Assembly (NCBI RefSeq): GCF_014218725.1 | Contig: NZ_JABBJE010000001.1 | Span: forward strand, 558,001 to 622,000 | DNA from: Brevundimonas huaxiensis | Lineage (GTDB): Bacteria; Pseudomonadota; Alphaproteobacteria; Caulobacterales; Caulobacteraceae | Direction of reading: 5' to 3' | Length of the DNA stretch: 64,000 bases | Shown: positions 43,028-53,034 of the stretch, in pieces | Layout: every line of letters begins with the position of its first letter | Position numbering within the stretch: the first letter of the stretch is position 1 | The notes under the pieces: model-generated | Database searches by the model: none | Told to the model about the DNA's origin: nothing | What the model saw: only the letters and a program-made list of their open reading frames with translations | Program-made: the position numbers and the translations under genes

Positions 43028-43711
43028 ATGATTGGATTGATCCTTGCGGCCGCGCTGTTGGCGCAGCAGGCGCCAGCCGGCCTGAGTGCCGAGGCGAGAA
43101 CGCTTGTTGCGCCGGTCGCTGAGGCGATCGCAGCCGAAAAGGCGCGGCAGGCCGCCTTGCCGCCGCCAACGACAGATCGCGAGCGACTCGAACGCATGGG
43201 CGCGCTGGATCAGGTCGGCAGACGGGCGTTCACAGTGCTGGATTTCAGCGCTCTGCCTGCCGACGAGCGACAAACCGCTGAGACCTTGGCGTGGGCGGAC
43301 ATCAACGCGGTGGACAAGGCCTTGCTGGACGAGCTTTTGACCATGGTTCCGGCGGAAGGATGGTTCAAAAAGTCGGTCTATGGCGAGCGTGCAGCCGGCG
43401 CCGCCTTCCTGATCATTCAGCATTCCGATTTGGAAAACTGGCGACGATTCGTTCCTGTGCTGGAGTCGCTGGTCGCGCAGGGCGAAGTCGAGGGTCAGAG
43501 CTATGGTCTGATGTACGACAGGCTGGCGATAAACGAAGGCCGCCCGCAGCGGTACGGCACGCAGATGACCTGCAAAGATGGGCGCTGGGTGGTCGACACG
43601 CTGGAGGATCCCGAACGCGTCGAACAATGGCGTCGTGAGATGAAATTCCCTTGGACGCTGGCGGAATACGAGGCGCGCTTCAGGGACTATCCGCCTTGCA
43701 CCCAGCAATAA
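43028..43711 (+). CDS. DUF6624-like exported protein
   Basis: 227 residues with a hydrophobic N-terminus (MIGLILAAALLAQQAPAGLSA) that looks like a signal peptide. The C-terminal part carries VPAEGWFKKSVYGERAAGAAFLIIQHSD, LMYDRLAINEGRPQRYGTQM and MKFPWTLAEYEARF, the pattern of DUF6624, whose function is unknown. GGAGGGG upstream supports the ATG at 43028. It appears monocistronic, 62 bases after the DUF1343 gene. Confidence 0.7.
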   Translation: MIGLILAAALLAQQAPAGLSAEARTLVAPVAEAIAAEKARQAALPPPTTDRERLERMGALDQVGRRAFTVLDFSALPADERQTAETLAWADINAVDKALLDELLTMVPAEGWFKKSVYGERAAGAAFLIIQHSDLENWRRFVPVLESLVAQGEVEGQSYGLMYDRLAINEGRPQRYGTQMTCKDGRWVVDTLEDPERVEQWRREMKFPWTLAEYEARFRDYPPCTQQ

Positions 43712-43719
43712 CGGCCATA

Positions 43720-43793
43720 AATAGAATCTATTGTGCATCTGCAAATAAGTGATTGGGCTTATTTGGTGCGGTGCGGTAGGGAGGGTGCCTCCC
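43720..43793 (+). promoter_or_regulatory. ahpC upstream control region with three dyads
   Basis: AATAG-AAT-CTATT (43720-43732) resembles an OxyR-type ATAG/CTAT half array. AAATAAG (43743-43749) and CTTATTT (43758-43764) form a second perfect dyad. GGGAGG-GTG-CCTCCC (43779-43793) is a tight hairpin about 25 bases before the ahpC ATG, probably in the leader RNA. No oxyR gene lies in the window. Regulator identity is inferred from gene function and motif shape only. Confidence 0.4.
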
Positions 43794-43818
43794 AACCACC
43801 TTGCATTGGATTTTGCGC

Positions 43819-44382
43819 ATGGCCCTCATCAACACGACCATCAAACCCTTTACGGCCGAAGCCTATAAGGGCGGCAAATTCCTGACGGTCACGGACGCCG
43901 ACGTTGCGGGCAAGTGGGCGATCTTCTTCTTCTATCCGGCCGACTTCACCTTCGTGTGCCCGACCGAACTGGAAGACCTGGCCGACAACTACGCCGAGTT
44001 CCAGAAGCTGGGCGTCGAGATCTATTCGGTGTCGACCGACACCCACTTCTCGCACAAGGCCTGGCACGACTCGTCGCCGGCGATCGGCAAGATCGAATAC
44101 ACGATGCTGGGCGATCCGTCGGGCCTGGTCACCAACAACTTCGACGCCATGCGTCCGGGCGTGGGCCTGGCCGACCGCGCGACCTTCCTGGTCGATCCGG
44201 ACGGCGTGATCCAGTTCACCGAGACGACCTCGGAAGGCATCGGCCGCAACGCCGCCGAACTGCTGCGCAAGGTCAAGGCGGCCCAGTATGTGCGCTCGCA
44301 CCCGGGTGAAGTCTGCCCGGCCAAGTGGGAAGAAGGCGAAGCCACCCTGGCCCCGTCGCTCGACCTCGTCGGCAAGATCTAA
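43819..44382 (+). CDS. ahpC: Alkyl hydroperoxide reductase subunit C
   Basis: A 187-residue typical two-Cys peroxiredoxin. The peroxidatic C47 is in [12 protein letters not shown] and the resolving C166 is in [10 protein letters not shown]. Length equals E. coli AhpC. It reduces peroxide and is re-reduced by AhpF, encoded 180 bases downstream. The ATG at 43819 ([11 protein letters not shown]) is the family start; a frame to 43801 is not needed. Confidence 0.97.
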   Translation: MALINTTIKPFTAEAYKGGKFLTVTDADVAGKWAIFFFYPADFTFVCPTELEDLADNYAEFQKLGVEIYSVSTDTHFSHKAWHDSSPAIGKIEYTMLGDPSGLVTNNFDAMRPGVGLADRATFLVDPDGVIQFTETTSEGIGRNAAELLRKVKAAQYVRSHPGEVCPAKWEEGEATLAPSLDLVGKI

Positions 44383-44452
44383 GACCCCAAGTTCGGCCGG
44401 CGGCGTTTCGATGTCGCCGGCCGGGACGCCCGATCCTTTCGGGCGTTCGCAG

Positions 44453-44494
44453 AGGCCGCGGGGTGCGTAGCGTTTCCAGCCCCGCGGCCTTTTT
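44453..44494 (+). terminator. Terminator downstream of ahpC
   Basis: AGGCCGCGGGG (44453-44463) pairs with CCCCGCGGCCT (44480-44490) and is followed by five Ts (44490-44494). Two more hairpins precede it: CGGCCGGCG/CGCCGGCCG (44394-44402 and 44415-44423) and a short GCCCGA/TCGGGC stem near 44429-44444. The array probably sets a high ahpC:ahpF ratio by ending most transcripts before ahpF. Confidence 0.8.
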
Positions 44495-44561
44495 GCGTCC
44501 TGTCCTCGCCTGAAGCGGCTTGAGGGCGGCGCTTAACCTATTGAATTCCGAGGAGCATCCG

Positions 44562-46151
44562 ATGCTAGACGCCAATCTGAAATCCCAGCTCGAAGCCTAC
44601 CTCAAGAACATCGTCCATCCCGTCGAACTGGTCGCCTCGCTGGGCGCGGGGCCCAAGTCGATCGAGCTGAAAACGCTGCTGGAGGAGATCGTCTCGGTCT
44701 CGCACGGCAAGGTGGAGATGGGCCGCGACTATGACGACGAACGCCAGCCCAGCTTCCTGATCCGGCGCAAGGGCACGGACATCGGCGTGCGGTTCGCGGG
44801 CATTCCGCTGGGCCACGAGTTCACCTCGCTGGTTCTGGCCCTGCTGCACGTCGGCGGCCATCCGTCCAAGGCGGCGCAGGAGGTGATCCAGCAGGTCAGG
44901 GACCTGGACGGCGACTATGTGTTCGAGACCTATTTCTCGCTGTCGTGCCAGAACTGCCCGGACGTGGTGCAGGCGCTGAACCTGATGAGCGTGATCAATC
45001 CGCGCATCAAACACGTCGCCATCGAGGGCGGCCTGTTCAAGGACGAGGTCGAGGAACGCAAGATCATGGCCGTGCCGACGGTCTTCCTGAACGGCGAGCT
45101 GTTCGGTCAGGGCCGGATGGAGCTGGAGCAGATCGTCGCCAAGCTGGATTCCGGCGCCGAAGCCCGCGCGGCCGAGCGGCTGAAGTCCAAGGATCCGTTC
45201 GAGGTTCTGGTGGTCGGCGGCGGGCCGGCCGGCGCGGCGGCCGCCATCTATACGGCGCGCAAGGGCATTCGCACGGGCGTCGTCGCCGAACGCTTCGGCG
45301 GACAGGTGCTGGACACGATGGCGATCGAGAACTTCGTCTCGGTGCCCTACACCGAGGGGCCCAAGCTGGCGGCCCATCTGGAGCAGCATGTCCGCGAGTA
45401 TGAAGTGGACCTGATGAACCTGCAGAAGGCGGCCAAGCTGATCCCGGCCAAGGTTCCAGGCGGCCTGCACGAGGTGGTGCTGGAGAACGGCGCATCGCTG
45501 AAATCGCGCACCATCATCCTGTCGACCGGCGCGCGCTGGCGCCAGATGAACGTCCCGGGCGAGGAGCAGTACAAGAACAAGGGCGTGGCCTATTGCCCGC
45601 ACTGCGACGGGCCACTGTTCAAGGGCAAGCGGGTGGCGGTGATCGGCGGCGGCAACTCCGGCGTCGAGGCGGCCATCGATCTGGCGGGCATCGTGGCCCA
45701 TGTGACCCTGATCGAATACGACAGCGAGCTGCGGGCCGATGCGGTGCTGCAGCGCAAGCTGGCGACCCTGCCGAACGTGCGGATCGTGACCTCGGCCCTG
45801 ACGACTCAAGTGCATGGCGACGGCGAGAAGGTGACGGGCCTGTCCTACAAGGACCGCAACTCCGACGCCCATCACGACGTCGATCTGGAAGGCATCTTCG
45901 TGCAGATTGGTCTGATCCCGAACACCGAATGGCTGAACGGCGCGGTGGGCCTGACCCCGCGCGGCGAGATCGAGGTGGATCACCGCGGCGAGACCTCGCA
46001 GCCGGGCATCTTTGCGGCGGGCGACGCGACGACCGTGCCCTACAAGCAGATCGTCATCGCCATGGGCGAGGGGTCAAAGGCGGGTCTGTCGGCCTTCGAC
46101 TACATGATCCGCACCGAGCCGGCGAAAGAGGCGGTGGCCGAACCGGCGTGA
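44562..46151 (+). CDS. ahpF: Alkyl hydroperoxide reductase subunit F
   Basis: A 529-residue FAD/NADH disulfide reductase that recycles AhpC. The N-terminal thioredoxin-like domain has the CxxC at C129/C132 (SCQNCPDV). The FAD motif is [13 protein letters not shown], the active-site pair is C345/C348 (YCPHCDG), the NADH motif is [12 protein letters not shown], and [15 protein letters not shown] closes the FAD domain. Both cysteine positions equal those of E. coli AhpF. GAGGAG precedes the ATG at 44562. Terminator hairpins separate it from ahpC. Confidence 0.96.
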   Translation: MLDANLKSQLEAYLKNIVHPVELVASLGAGPKSIELKTLLEEIVSVSHGKVEMGRDYDDERQPSFLIRRKGTDIGVRFAGIPLGHEFTSLVLALLHVGGHPSKAAQEVIQQVRDLDGDYVFETYFSLSCQNCPDVVQALNLMSVINPRIKHVAIEGGLFKDEVEERKIMAVPTVFLNGELFGQGRMELEQIVAKLDSGAEARAAERLKSKDPFEVLVVGGGPAGAAAAIYTARKGIRTGVVAERFGGQVLDTMAIENFVSVPYTEGPKLAAHLEQHVREYEVDLMNLQKAAKLIPAKVPGGLHEVVLENGASLKSRTIILSTGARWRQMNVPGEEQYKNKGVAYCPHCDGPLFKGKRVAVIGGGNSGVEAAIDLAGIVAHVTLIEYDSELRADAVLQRKLATLPNVRIVTSALTTQVHGDGEKVTGLSYKDRNSDAHHDVDLEGIFVQIGLIPNTEWLNGAVGLTPRGEIEVDHRGETSQPGIFAAGDATTVPYKQIVIAMGEGSKAGLSAFDYMIRTEPAKEAVAEPA

Positions 46152-46155
46152 TCGC

Positions 46156-46431
46156 CTAACGGTGAGGGCAGCCGGGCCAGCAGCAGGGGCGGCGCTTGCC
46201 GTCGATCAAGCTCGCCCGGCCCCAATCCAGCCGTTTGCGCCGGGTGTCCGCCTTCTTGGCGGACTCGATCCAGCAGATCCATTCGTTGCGGGCTAGGGGT
46301 GTGATGTCGCCCCAGGTCGCCAGGGCGTCGGGCGCGGCGACCAGCGACGCGCGCAGGTCGTCCGGCAAGTCGTGAACCACGCCGCCCGGGATGTCGGTCG
46401 CATCGGCCACGCCCATTTGTCGCAGCGACAC
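46156..46431 (-). CDS. YdeI/OmpD-associated (OmdA) domain small protein
   Basis: 91 residues. VHDLPDDLRASLVAAPDALATWGDI followed by NEWICWIESAKKADTRRKRL is the OmdA ('bacteriocin-protection, YdeI') domain pattern. The C-terminus ends in CCWPGCPHR, an unusual Cys-rich tail that might bind a metal. The GTG at 46431 was used; an ATG at 46416 is equally possible. It lies 20 bases after the outer-membrane protein gene and may be co-transcribed with it. Function is unknown. Confidence 0.7.
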   Translation of the reverse strand: MSLRQMGVADATDIPGGVVHDLPDDLRASLVAAPDALATWGDITPLARNEWICWIESAKKADTRRKRLDWGRASLIDGKRRPCCWPGCPHR

Positions 46432-46451
46432 GTCTGGTCCGCAACGGCGCG

Positions 46452-47264
46452 TCAGAATCGCCGTGCGAGACCGACGCCGAACTCCACATCCGGGCTGTCG
46501 TCGTTCAGGCCGAAGTTGAGGCCGAAGTCCAACTGGGCGTCGGGCAGGGTCGGGGGCGACCAGACGGCGGTCAGGTCGAAGGTGGATGGCGTGGTCGGGG
46601 CGACGGGATCATCGTCGCGGCTGATCCAGACCTCGGCGCCCAGGTCCCATTGGCCAAAGCCGCGTCCGACGCCGGCGACCATCGTATAGGCGCCGTGGCG
46701 GCCGTCGCCGTCCGCATCCGAGACCCAGTCGATCTCGGGCGACAGGCTCAGGCTCCAGTCATCGTTCAGCGGGATGGAGACCGGCAGGATGACGCCGCCC
46801 TCGAAACCGTCGGCGCGAATATCGCGCGCACCCGTCGGCGCGGTGACGAAGCCGGAAATCGCGACGGACAGGCCCGAGCCGTCAGGGTTCTTTAGCGAGT
46901 GGCGCAGGCCGATACTGAGATCGCCGACGCCCTCAGCCAAATCACGGTCGCCGGTCGCGCGGTCGAGGATCCGTTCGCGGTTCCAGGTCGTGAGCCCGAG
47001 CTGAAGCTCGGTCAGGCCCGTCAGGCCATAGCGCACGAACAGATCGCCGGCGTCCCAGGTGTCGGTCCGTGTGGTGTCGTCCGTCTGACGCGCGCCGTCG
47101 AACAGGCCGAGTTCGACCTGCCAGCGGCCCTTGTCGAGGATGCAGGTCGGCGTGCCCTTGCCGGGGCGATCGGCGCAGAAATCGCGCTCTGGCGCGGACT
47201 GAGCCGCCACCGCTGTGGGCGAGGCCAGGCAGGCGATCAAGGCGATCAGAAGGGGCGGGCGCAT
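46452..47264 (-). CDS. Outer-membrane beta-barrel protein, Phenol_MetA_deg-like
   Basis: 270 residues. A signal peptide (LLIALIACLASPTAVAAQSA) precedes a series of amphipathic strands: GRWQVELGLFDGARQ, LTGLTELQLGLTTW, GVGDLSIGLRHSL, LSVAISGFVTAPTG and WSLSLSPEIDWVSD. The C-terminus FGVGLARRF ends in phenylalanine, as outer-membrane barrels do. The pattern fits the transporter family formerly named MetA-pathway of phenol degradation. The ATG at 47264 (MRPPLL) was preferred to an earlier start at 47297. Confidence 0.75.
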   Translation of the reverse strand: MRPPLLIALIACLASPTAVAAQSAPERDFCADRPGKGTPTCILDKGRWQVELGLFDGARQTDDTTRTDTWDAGDLFVRYGLTGLTELQLGLTTWNRERILDRATGDRDLAEGVGDLSIGLRHSLKNPDGSGLSVAISGFVTAPTGARDIRADGFEGGVILPVSIPLNDDWSLSLSPEIDWVSDADGDGRHGAYTMVAGVGRGFGQWDLGAEVWISRDDDPVAPTTPSTFDLTAVWSPPTLPDAQLDFGLNFGLNDDSPDVEFGVGLARRF

Positions 47265-47349
47265 GGCGGATCTCGCAGCGATGTATCGCGCGATCATGCC
47301 GCCCGCGCCTTAATCAGCCGTGACGCCGAGCCGAATAAAAGGCCGGATG

Positions 47350-48000
47350 TCAGGCCGGCTTTTCTTCCAGACGTTTGTCCAGATAGGCGCCGACGCGGGT
47401 TTCGACCGCGCTCATGTGGTCCTGCCAGAAGTGGCTGGCGCCCTCTTCCAGTTCGTAGTCGATGATGATGCCCTTTTGGGTGCGCAGCTTGTTGACCACG
47501 CGCTCGACCTCGACCGGCGGGACGATGGTGTCGGCTGTGCCGTGCAGGAACAGGCCGGACGCCGGGCAGGGCGCCAGGAAGCTGAAGTCGTACATGTTCG
47601 ACGGCGGCGAGACCGAGATGAAGCCGTCCGTCTCGGGGCGACGCATCAGAAGCTGCATGCCGATGTAGGCGCCGAACTGATAGCCGGCGACCCAGGTCTG
47701 GCTGGCGCCCGGATTGTTGGCCTGGAGCCAGTCGAGGGCGGTGGCGGCGTCGGCCAGCTCGCCGATGCCCGAATCGAACTCGCCCTGCGACTTGCCGACG
47801 CCGCGCGAGTTGTAGCGCAGGGTCGCAAAGCCGCGCTGCTGGAACAGCTGGTGCAGGGTGACCGCGACCGGGTTGTTCATGTGCCCGCCCGCCTTGGGGT
47901 GCGGGTGCAGGATCAGCGCGATCGGGGCGTTCGGGCGCTTGCCCGGGGAATAGCGGCCTTCGATGCGACCGGAGGCGCCGGGCAGGATGACTTCAGGCAT
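47350..48000 (-). CDS. Alpha/beta hydrolase-fold protein with replaced nucleophile
   Basis: A 216-residue protein resembling the COG2945-type alpha/beta hydrolases: LILHPHPKAGGHMNNPV, LRYNSRGVGKSQGEFDSGIGEL, FLHGTADTIVPP and GASHFWQ (late His). The nucleophile elbow reads AGYQFGAYIG with Gln108 where Ser is expected, encoded by a clear CAG codon. It may be non-catalytic, or may use another residue. It diverges from iscR and is not part of the suf operon. Confidence 0.8.
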   Translation of the reverse strand: MPEVILPGASGRIEGRYSPGKRPNAPIALILHPHPKAGGHMNNPVAVTLHQLFQQRGFATLRYNSRGVGKSQGEFDSGIGELADAATALDWLQANNPGASQTWVAGYQFGAYIGMQLLMRRPETDGFISVSPPSNMYDFSFLAPCPASGLFLHGTADTIVPPVEVERVVNKLRTQKGIIIDYELEEGASHFWQDHMSAVETRVGAYLDKRLEEKPA

Positions 48001-48043
48001 AGGGGCTCTGGAATCCGTTCAACTGTCATTTCGCGAGTGCGTA

Positions 48044-48078
48044 ATACTTGACCGCAGAGGTGGGACTTTCTAAGTCCC
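48044..48078 (+). promoter_or_regulatory. Candidate IscR-type site and dyad upstream of the suf operon
   Basis: ATACTTGAC (48044-48052) fits the left half of the E. coli IscR type 1 consensus (ATASYYGAC). The right half is weak. It contains TTGACC, a possible -35 element. Just downstream, GGGACTT-TCT-AAGTCCC (48062-48078) is a perfect 7-bp dyad. Both lie 80-115 bases before the iscR start, so autoregulation is plausible. Confidence 0.45.
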
Positions 48079-48158
48079 TCCGCAAGCGCGCCGCCTTTGC
48101 GAAGGCGCGGGTTCTAGCACAGGAGCCCCGAAAAGCGCGCAATTTTTGAAGGTGCGAA

Positions 48159-48638
48159 ATGCGTCTGTCGACCAAGGGACGATACGCCGTGATGGCGATG
48201 GCCGATCTGGCGAAGAACGGACGCGGCGAGAGCGGTGAAATCCGGGCGGTTTCGCTGGCCGAGATCGCCGCGCGCCAGGAGATTTCGCTGAGCTATCTGG
48301 AGCAGTTGTTCGCCCGTCTGAGAAAGAGCGAACTGGTCAAGAGCGTGCGCGGACCGGGCGGCGGATACCGTCTGGCCAAGGCGGCGCACGAGACGGTGGT
48401 CGCCGAGATCGTGCTGGCCGTGGATGAACCGATCCGGGCGACGCGGTGCGTGGCGCACGGCTCGCCCAAGGGCTGCATGCTGGCCGGCGAACGCTGCATC
48501 ACCCACAATCTCTGGGAAGACCTGGGCGACGAAATCCATCGCTATCTGGCGGGCGTTTCGCTGGAAGATGTGGTGATGAACCGCACGGGCCAGCGCCGGC
48601 GCAATGTCGAGGCCTCGGCCGTGGGGGTGGCGGCATGA
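48159..48638 (+). CDS. iscR: Rrf2 family iron-sulfur transcriptional regulator, IscR-like
   Basis: A 159-residue Rrf2 regulator. The N-terminal winged helix (MRLSTKGRYAVMAMADLA, ISLSYLEQLFARLRKSELVKSVRGPGGGYRLA) binds DNA. Three cysteines, C97, C106 and C113, match the cluster-binding triplet of IscR with slightly wider spacing. It senses iron-sulfur status and is expected to control the suf genes that follow. Its stop overlaps the cysteine desulfurase start (ATGA). Confidence 0.92.
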   Translation: MRLSTKGRYAVMAMADLAKNGRGESGEIRAVSLAEIAARQEISLSYLEQLFARLRKSELVKSVRGPGGGYRLAKAAHETVVAEIVLAVDEPIRATRCVAHGSPKGCMLAGERCITHNLWEDLGDEIHRYLAGVSLEDVVMNRTGQRRRNVEASAVGVAA

Positions 48639-49773
48639 CCGGCGTCTATCTGGACTATAACGCCTCGGGCCTGGTGCGGCCGGAAGTGCTGGACGTCATG
48701 GCGCGGGCGCTGGCCGACAACGGCAATCCGTCGGCGGTCCACGCGGCGGGCCGGCGGGCGCGGGCGCGCGTCGAGACCGCGCGGGCGCAGGTCGCGGACC
48801 TGGTCGGGGCCGATCCGACGGCGGTGGTGTTCAACTCGGGCGGCACCGAAGCGAACGCCCAAGGCATCGCCAGCGCGCTGGCGGCCGGTTGCGAGCGGCT
48901 GATCGTCTCGGCGACCGAGCATCCGTGCGTGGCCGAGACGGCTGCGAACGCGGGGGCGCCGGTCGAGGTTCTGCCGGTCGATGCGAACGGGGTGGTGGAT
49001 CTGGACTGGCTGGCGGACGCGCTGCGCCGTCCGGGCCGGGCCGTGGTCGCCATCCATCATGCAAACAACGAAAGCGGCGTCATCCAGCCGATCGCCGAGG
49101 CGGCGGCGCTGGTGCGGGCGGCGGGCGGTTGGCTGCATGTCGACGCCATCCAGTCGGCGGGCAAGATCGCGGTCGATATGCGCGCGCTGGACGCGGACAC
49201 CCTGACCCTGTCGGCGCACAAGCTGGGCGGGGCGCAGGGCGTCGGCGCCCTGATCTTCAAGGAAGGCCTGTCGGGCGTGCGGATTCTGCACGGTGCGGGG
49301 CAGGAGCGGGGCCTGCGCGCCGGGACCGAGAATGTGCCGGGCATCGCCGGGTTCGGCGTCGCGGCCGATTGCGCCGCGCGGGATCTGGAGACGATCGCTT
49401 CGCACGTCGCCTGGCGCGATGCGGCCGAAGCCAAGGTCAAGGCCGCAGGCGCGACCATCATCGGCGGCGACGCAGCCCGGCTGCCCAACACCCTGTTCAT
49501 GGCGGTCGAGGGCTGGGACAGTCCGCAGCAACTGATCACGCTCGACTTGACGGGCGTCATGGTGTCCGCCGGCTCGGCCTGCTCGTCGGGCAAGGTCAAG
49601 CCGTCCAAGACCATCAGCGCCATGGGCCTGAATGCGCTGGCGACCGGGGGTGTTCGCGTCTCCGGCGGCTGGGGCACGGTCGAGGGCGACTGGGCAAGGT
49701 TCGCCGATGCCTGGGTCGCCGCCTACAACAAGCACAAGACGCGCGCCGCCGAGCGCGTGAGAGAGGTCGCCTG

Positions 49774-49774
<1 letters not shown>
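48635..49774 (+). CDS. Cysteine desulfurase, NifS/IscS class
   Basis: A 379-residue PLP enzyme that releases sulfur from cysteine for cluster assembly. The PLP lysine is K196 in [12 protein letters not shown]. The catalytic cysteine is C316 in [14 protein letters not shown], in the longer mobile loop of class I enzymes. [12 protein letters not shown] is the conserved PLP-ring segment. It lies between iscR and sufB and overlaps both. A second, SufS-class desulfurase is present further down, which is common in alphaproteobacterial suf operons. Confidence 0.92.
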
Positions 49775-51240
<1,466 letters not shown>

Positions 51241-51253
51241 TCAAGAAGAAACA

Positions 51254-52015
51254 ATGCTTAATATCAACAACCTTCACGTCTCTGTCGGCGAAAAGCCGAT
51301 CCTCAAGGGCCTGACGCTCGACGTTCCCGCCGGCGAAGTGCACGCCATCATGGGGCCGAACGGGGCCGGCAAGTCGACGCTGGGATACGCCCTGTCGGGA
51401 CGGCCGGGCTATGAGGCGACGGAAGGGTCTGTCGCATGGGCGGGCGAGGACCTGCTGGCGCTGGACCCGGCCGAGCGGGCCGCCAAGGGCGTCTTCCTGT
51501 CGTTCCAGTATCCGATCGAGATTCCCGGCGTACCGGCCTTGACCTTCGTGCGCACGGCGCTGAATGCGCAAAAGCGCGCGCGCGGCGAGGAGGAGGTGGC
51601 GGCGCCGGCCTTCCTGAAGCTGGTGCGGGAAGCGTCCAAGGCGTTGAAGATGGACTTCGACATGCTGAAGCGGCCGCTGAACGTCGGCTTCTCGGGCGGT
51701 GAGAAGAAGCGGATGGAGATCCTGCAGATGGCGCTTCTGGAGCCGTCGCTGCTGATCCTGGATGAGACCGATTCCGGCCTGGACATCGACGCCCTGCGCA
51801 TCGTGTCGGAGGGGGTGAACGCGCTGCGTCGTCCCGACCGCGCCATGTTGGTCATCACTCACTATCAGCGCCTGCTCGACTACATCAAACCGGACCGGGT
51901 GCATGTGCTGGCCGGCGGCCGGATCGTGGCCTCGGGCGGACCGGAGCTGGCGCTGGAGCTGGAGGCGGAAGGGTACGACAAATATCTGCCGCCAGTTCTA
52001 CGGGGGGCGGCATGA
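51254..52015 (+). CDS. sufC: Fe-S assembly ATPase SufC
   Basis: A 253-residue ABC-type ATPase that drives conformational change of SufBD. Walker A is GPNGAGKST (34-42), Q-loop is LSFQYP, signature FSGGEKKRMEILQM and Walker B LLILDETDSGLD, all as in SufC. The ATG at 51254 follows sufB by 13 bases; the frame to 51221 lies inside sufB. It overlaps sufD (ATGA). Confidence 0.97.
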   Translation: MLNINNLHVSVGEKPILKGLTLDVPAGEVHAIMGPNGAGKSTLGYALSGRPGYEATEGSVAWAGEDLLALDPAERAAKGVFLSFQYPIEIPGVPALTFVRTALNAQKRARGEEEVAAPAFLKLVREASKALKMDFDMLKRPLNVGFSGGEKKRMEILQMALLEPSLLILDETDSGLDIDALRIVSEGVNALRRPDRAMLVITHYQRLLDYIKPDRVHVLAGGRIVASGGPELALELEAEGYDKYLPPVLRGAA

Positions 52016-53034
52016 GCGCGGCCTTCGCCATCGACCTGACCGACGCCGAGACCTATCCGTCGCGACGAACGGAAGCGTGGAAATACAGCGACCTGAAGCG
52101 CTACCTTCGCGCCGCGCCGGAGCCGTCCGGCACGGCCGAGGTCGGGGCGCCGGGACCGTTTTATGATCTGGGCGGCGAGGCGATCGTCTTCGCCAACGGG
52201 CGCGCCGTGGGCGTGACCGACTTCATCGCCTCGGGCGAGCGGACGCTGCGGCTGCGCTATGTGTCGGACGCCGTCGGCACGGGCCACACGGCCAGCGCGC
52301 GGGTTTCGGCGCGCGCGGGCACCAAGCTGCTGCTGCTGGAAACGCACGAGGGCGCGGGCTCGGCCTATGTGGCGCACAATACGCTGGAGCTGGACGTGGC
52401 GGCCGGCGCCGAGGTGACGCGCGTCGTTCTGGTCGAGGAGCCGGAAGACGCCATCTCCATCGCCGAGGCCCATGTGAAGGTCGAGGCGGGCGGCGTCTAT
52501 CGCCAGACCATCGTCACGACCGGCGCCAAGTTGCAGCGGATCGAGACGCGCATCACCCACTATGCCCAGGGCGCTCAGGTTCAGGCCGACGGCCTTTATC
52601 TGCTGAACGGAGCGCGTCATGCGGATCTGACCAGCGTGGTGCGTCATGTCGAACATGACGGCGCGACGTCGCAGCTGATCAAGGGCGTGGCCCGCGATAC
52701 GGCTCGCGGCGTTTTCCAGGGCAAGATCGTGGTCGAGCGCGGCGCCGACGGCACCGATGCGCGCATGGGCCACCATGCGCTGATCGCCTCCGAGCGGGCC
52801 GAGATCGACGCCAAGCCGGAACTGATCATCTATGCCGACGACGTGCAGTGCGCGCACGGCAATACCGTGGGGACACTGGACGAGAGCGCCCTGTTCTACA
52901 TGCAGCAGCGCGGCATTCCGGCCGACGAAGCGCGCGCCCTGCTGACCCAGGCCTTCCTGATCGAGGTCATCGACCGGATCGAGCATGAGGGCGCGAGAGA
53001 GGTGGCGCGGGAATGGCTGACGGCGCGGTTGTGA
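52012..53034 (+). CDS. sufD: Fe-S cluster scaffold subunit SufD
   Basis: A 340-residue partner of SufB in the scaffold. The N-terminus carries PSRRTEAWKYSDLKRYL, a SufD/SufB hallmark. The C-terminal YADDVQCAHGNTVGTLDESALFYMQQRGI contains the conserved cysteine and histidine near the SufB interface. It overlaps sufC at the start and sufS by 22 bases at the end. Confidence 0.95.
   Translation: MSAAFAIDLTDAETYPSRRTEAWKYSDLKRYLRAAPEPSGTAEVGAPGPFYDLGGEAIVFANGRAVGVTDFIASGERTLRLRYVSDAVGTGHTASARVSARAGTKLLLLETHEGAGSAYVAHNTLELDVAAGAEVTRVVLVEEPEDAISIAEAHVKVEAGGVYRQTIVTTGAKLQRIETRITHYAQGAQVQADGLYLLNGARHADLTSVVRHVEHDGATSQLIKGVARDTARGVFQGKIVVERGADGTDARMGHHALIASERAEIDAKPELIIYADDVQCAHGNTVGTLDESALFYMQQRGIPADEARALLTQAFLIEVIDRIEHEGAREVAREWLTARL

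Noticed and set aside
48446..48634. Extended start of the cysteine desulfurase into iscR
   Set aside because: The added residues are the iscR gene out of frame. The ATG at 48635 gives the normal start [12 protein letters not shown].
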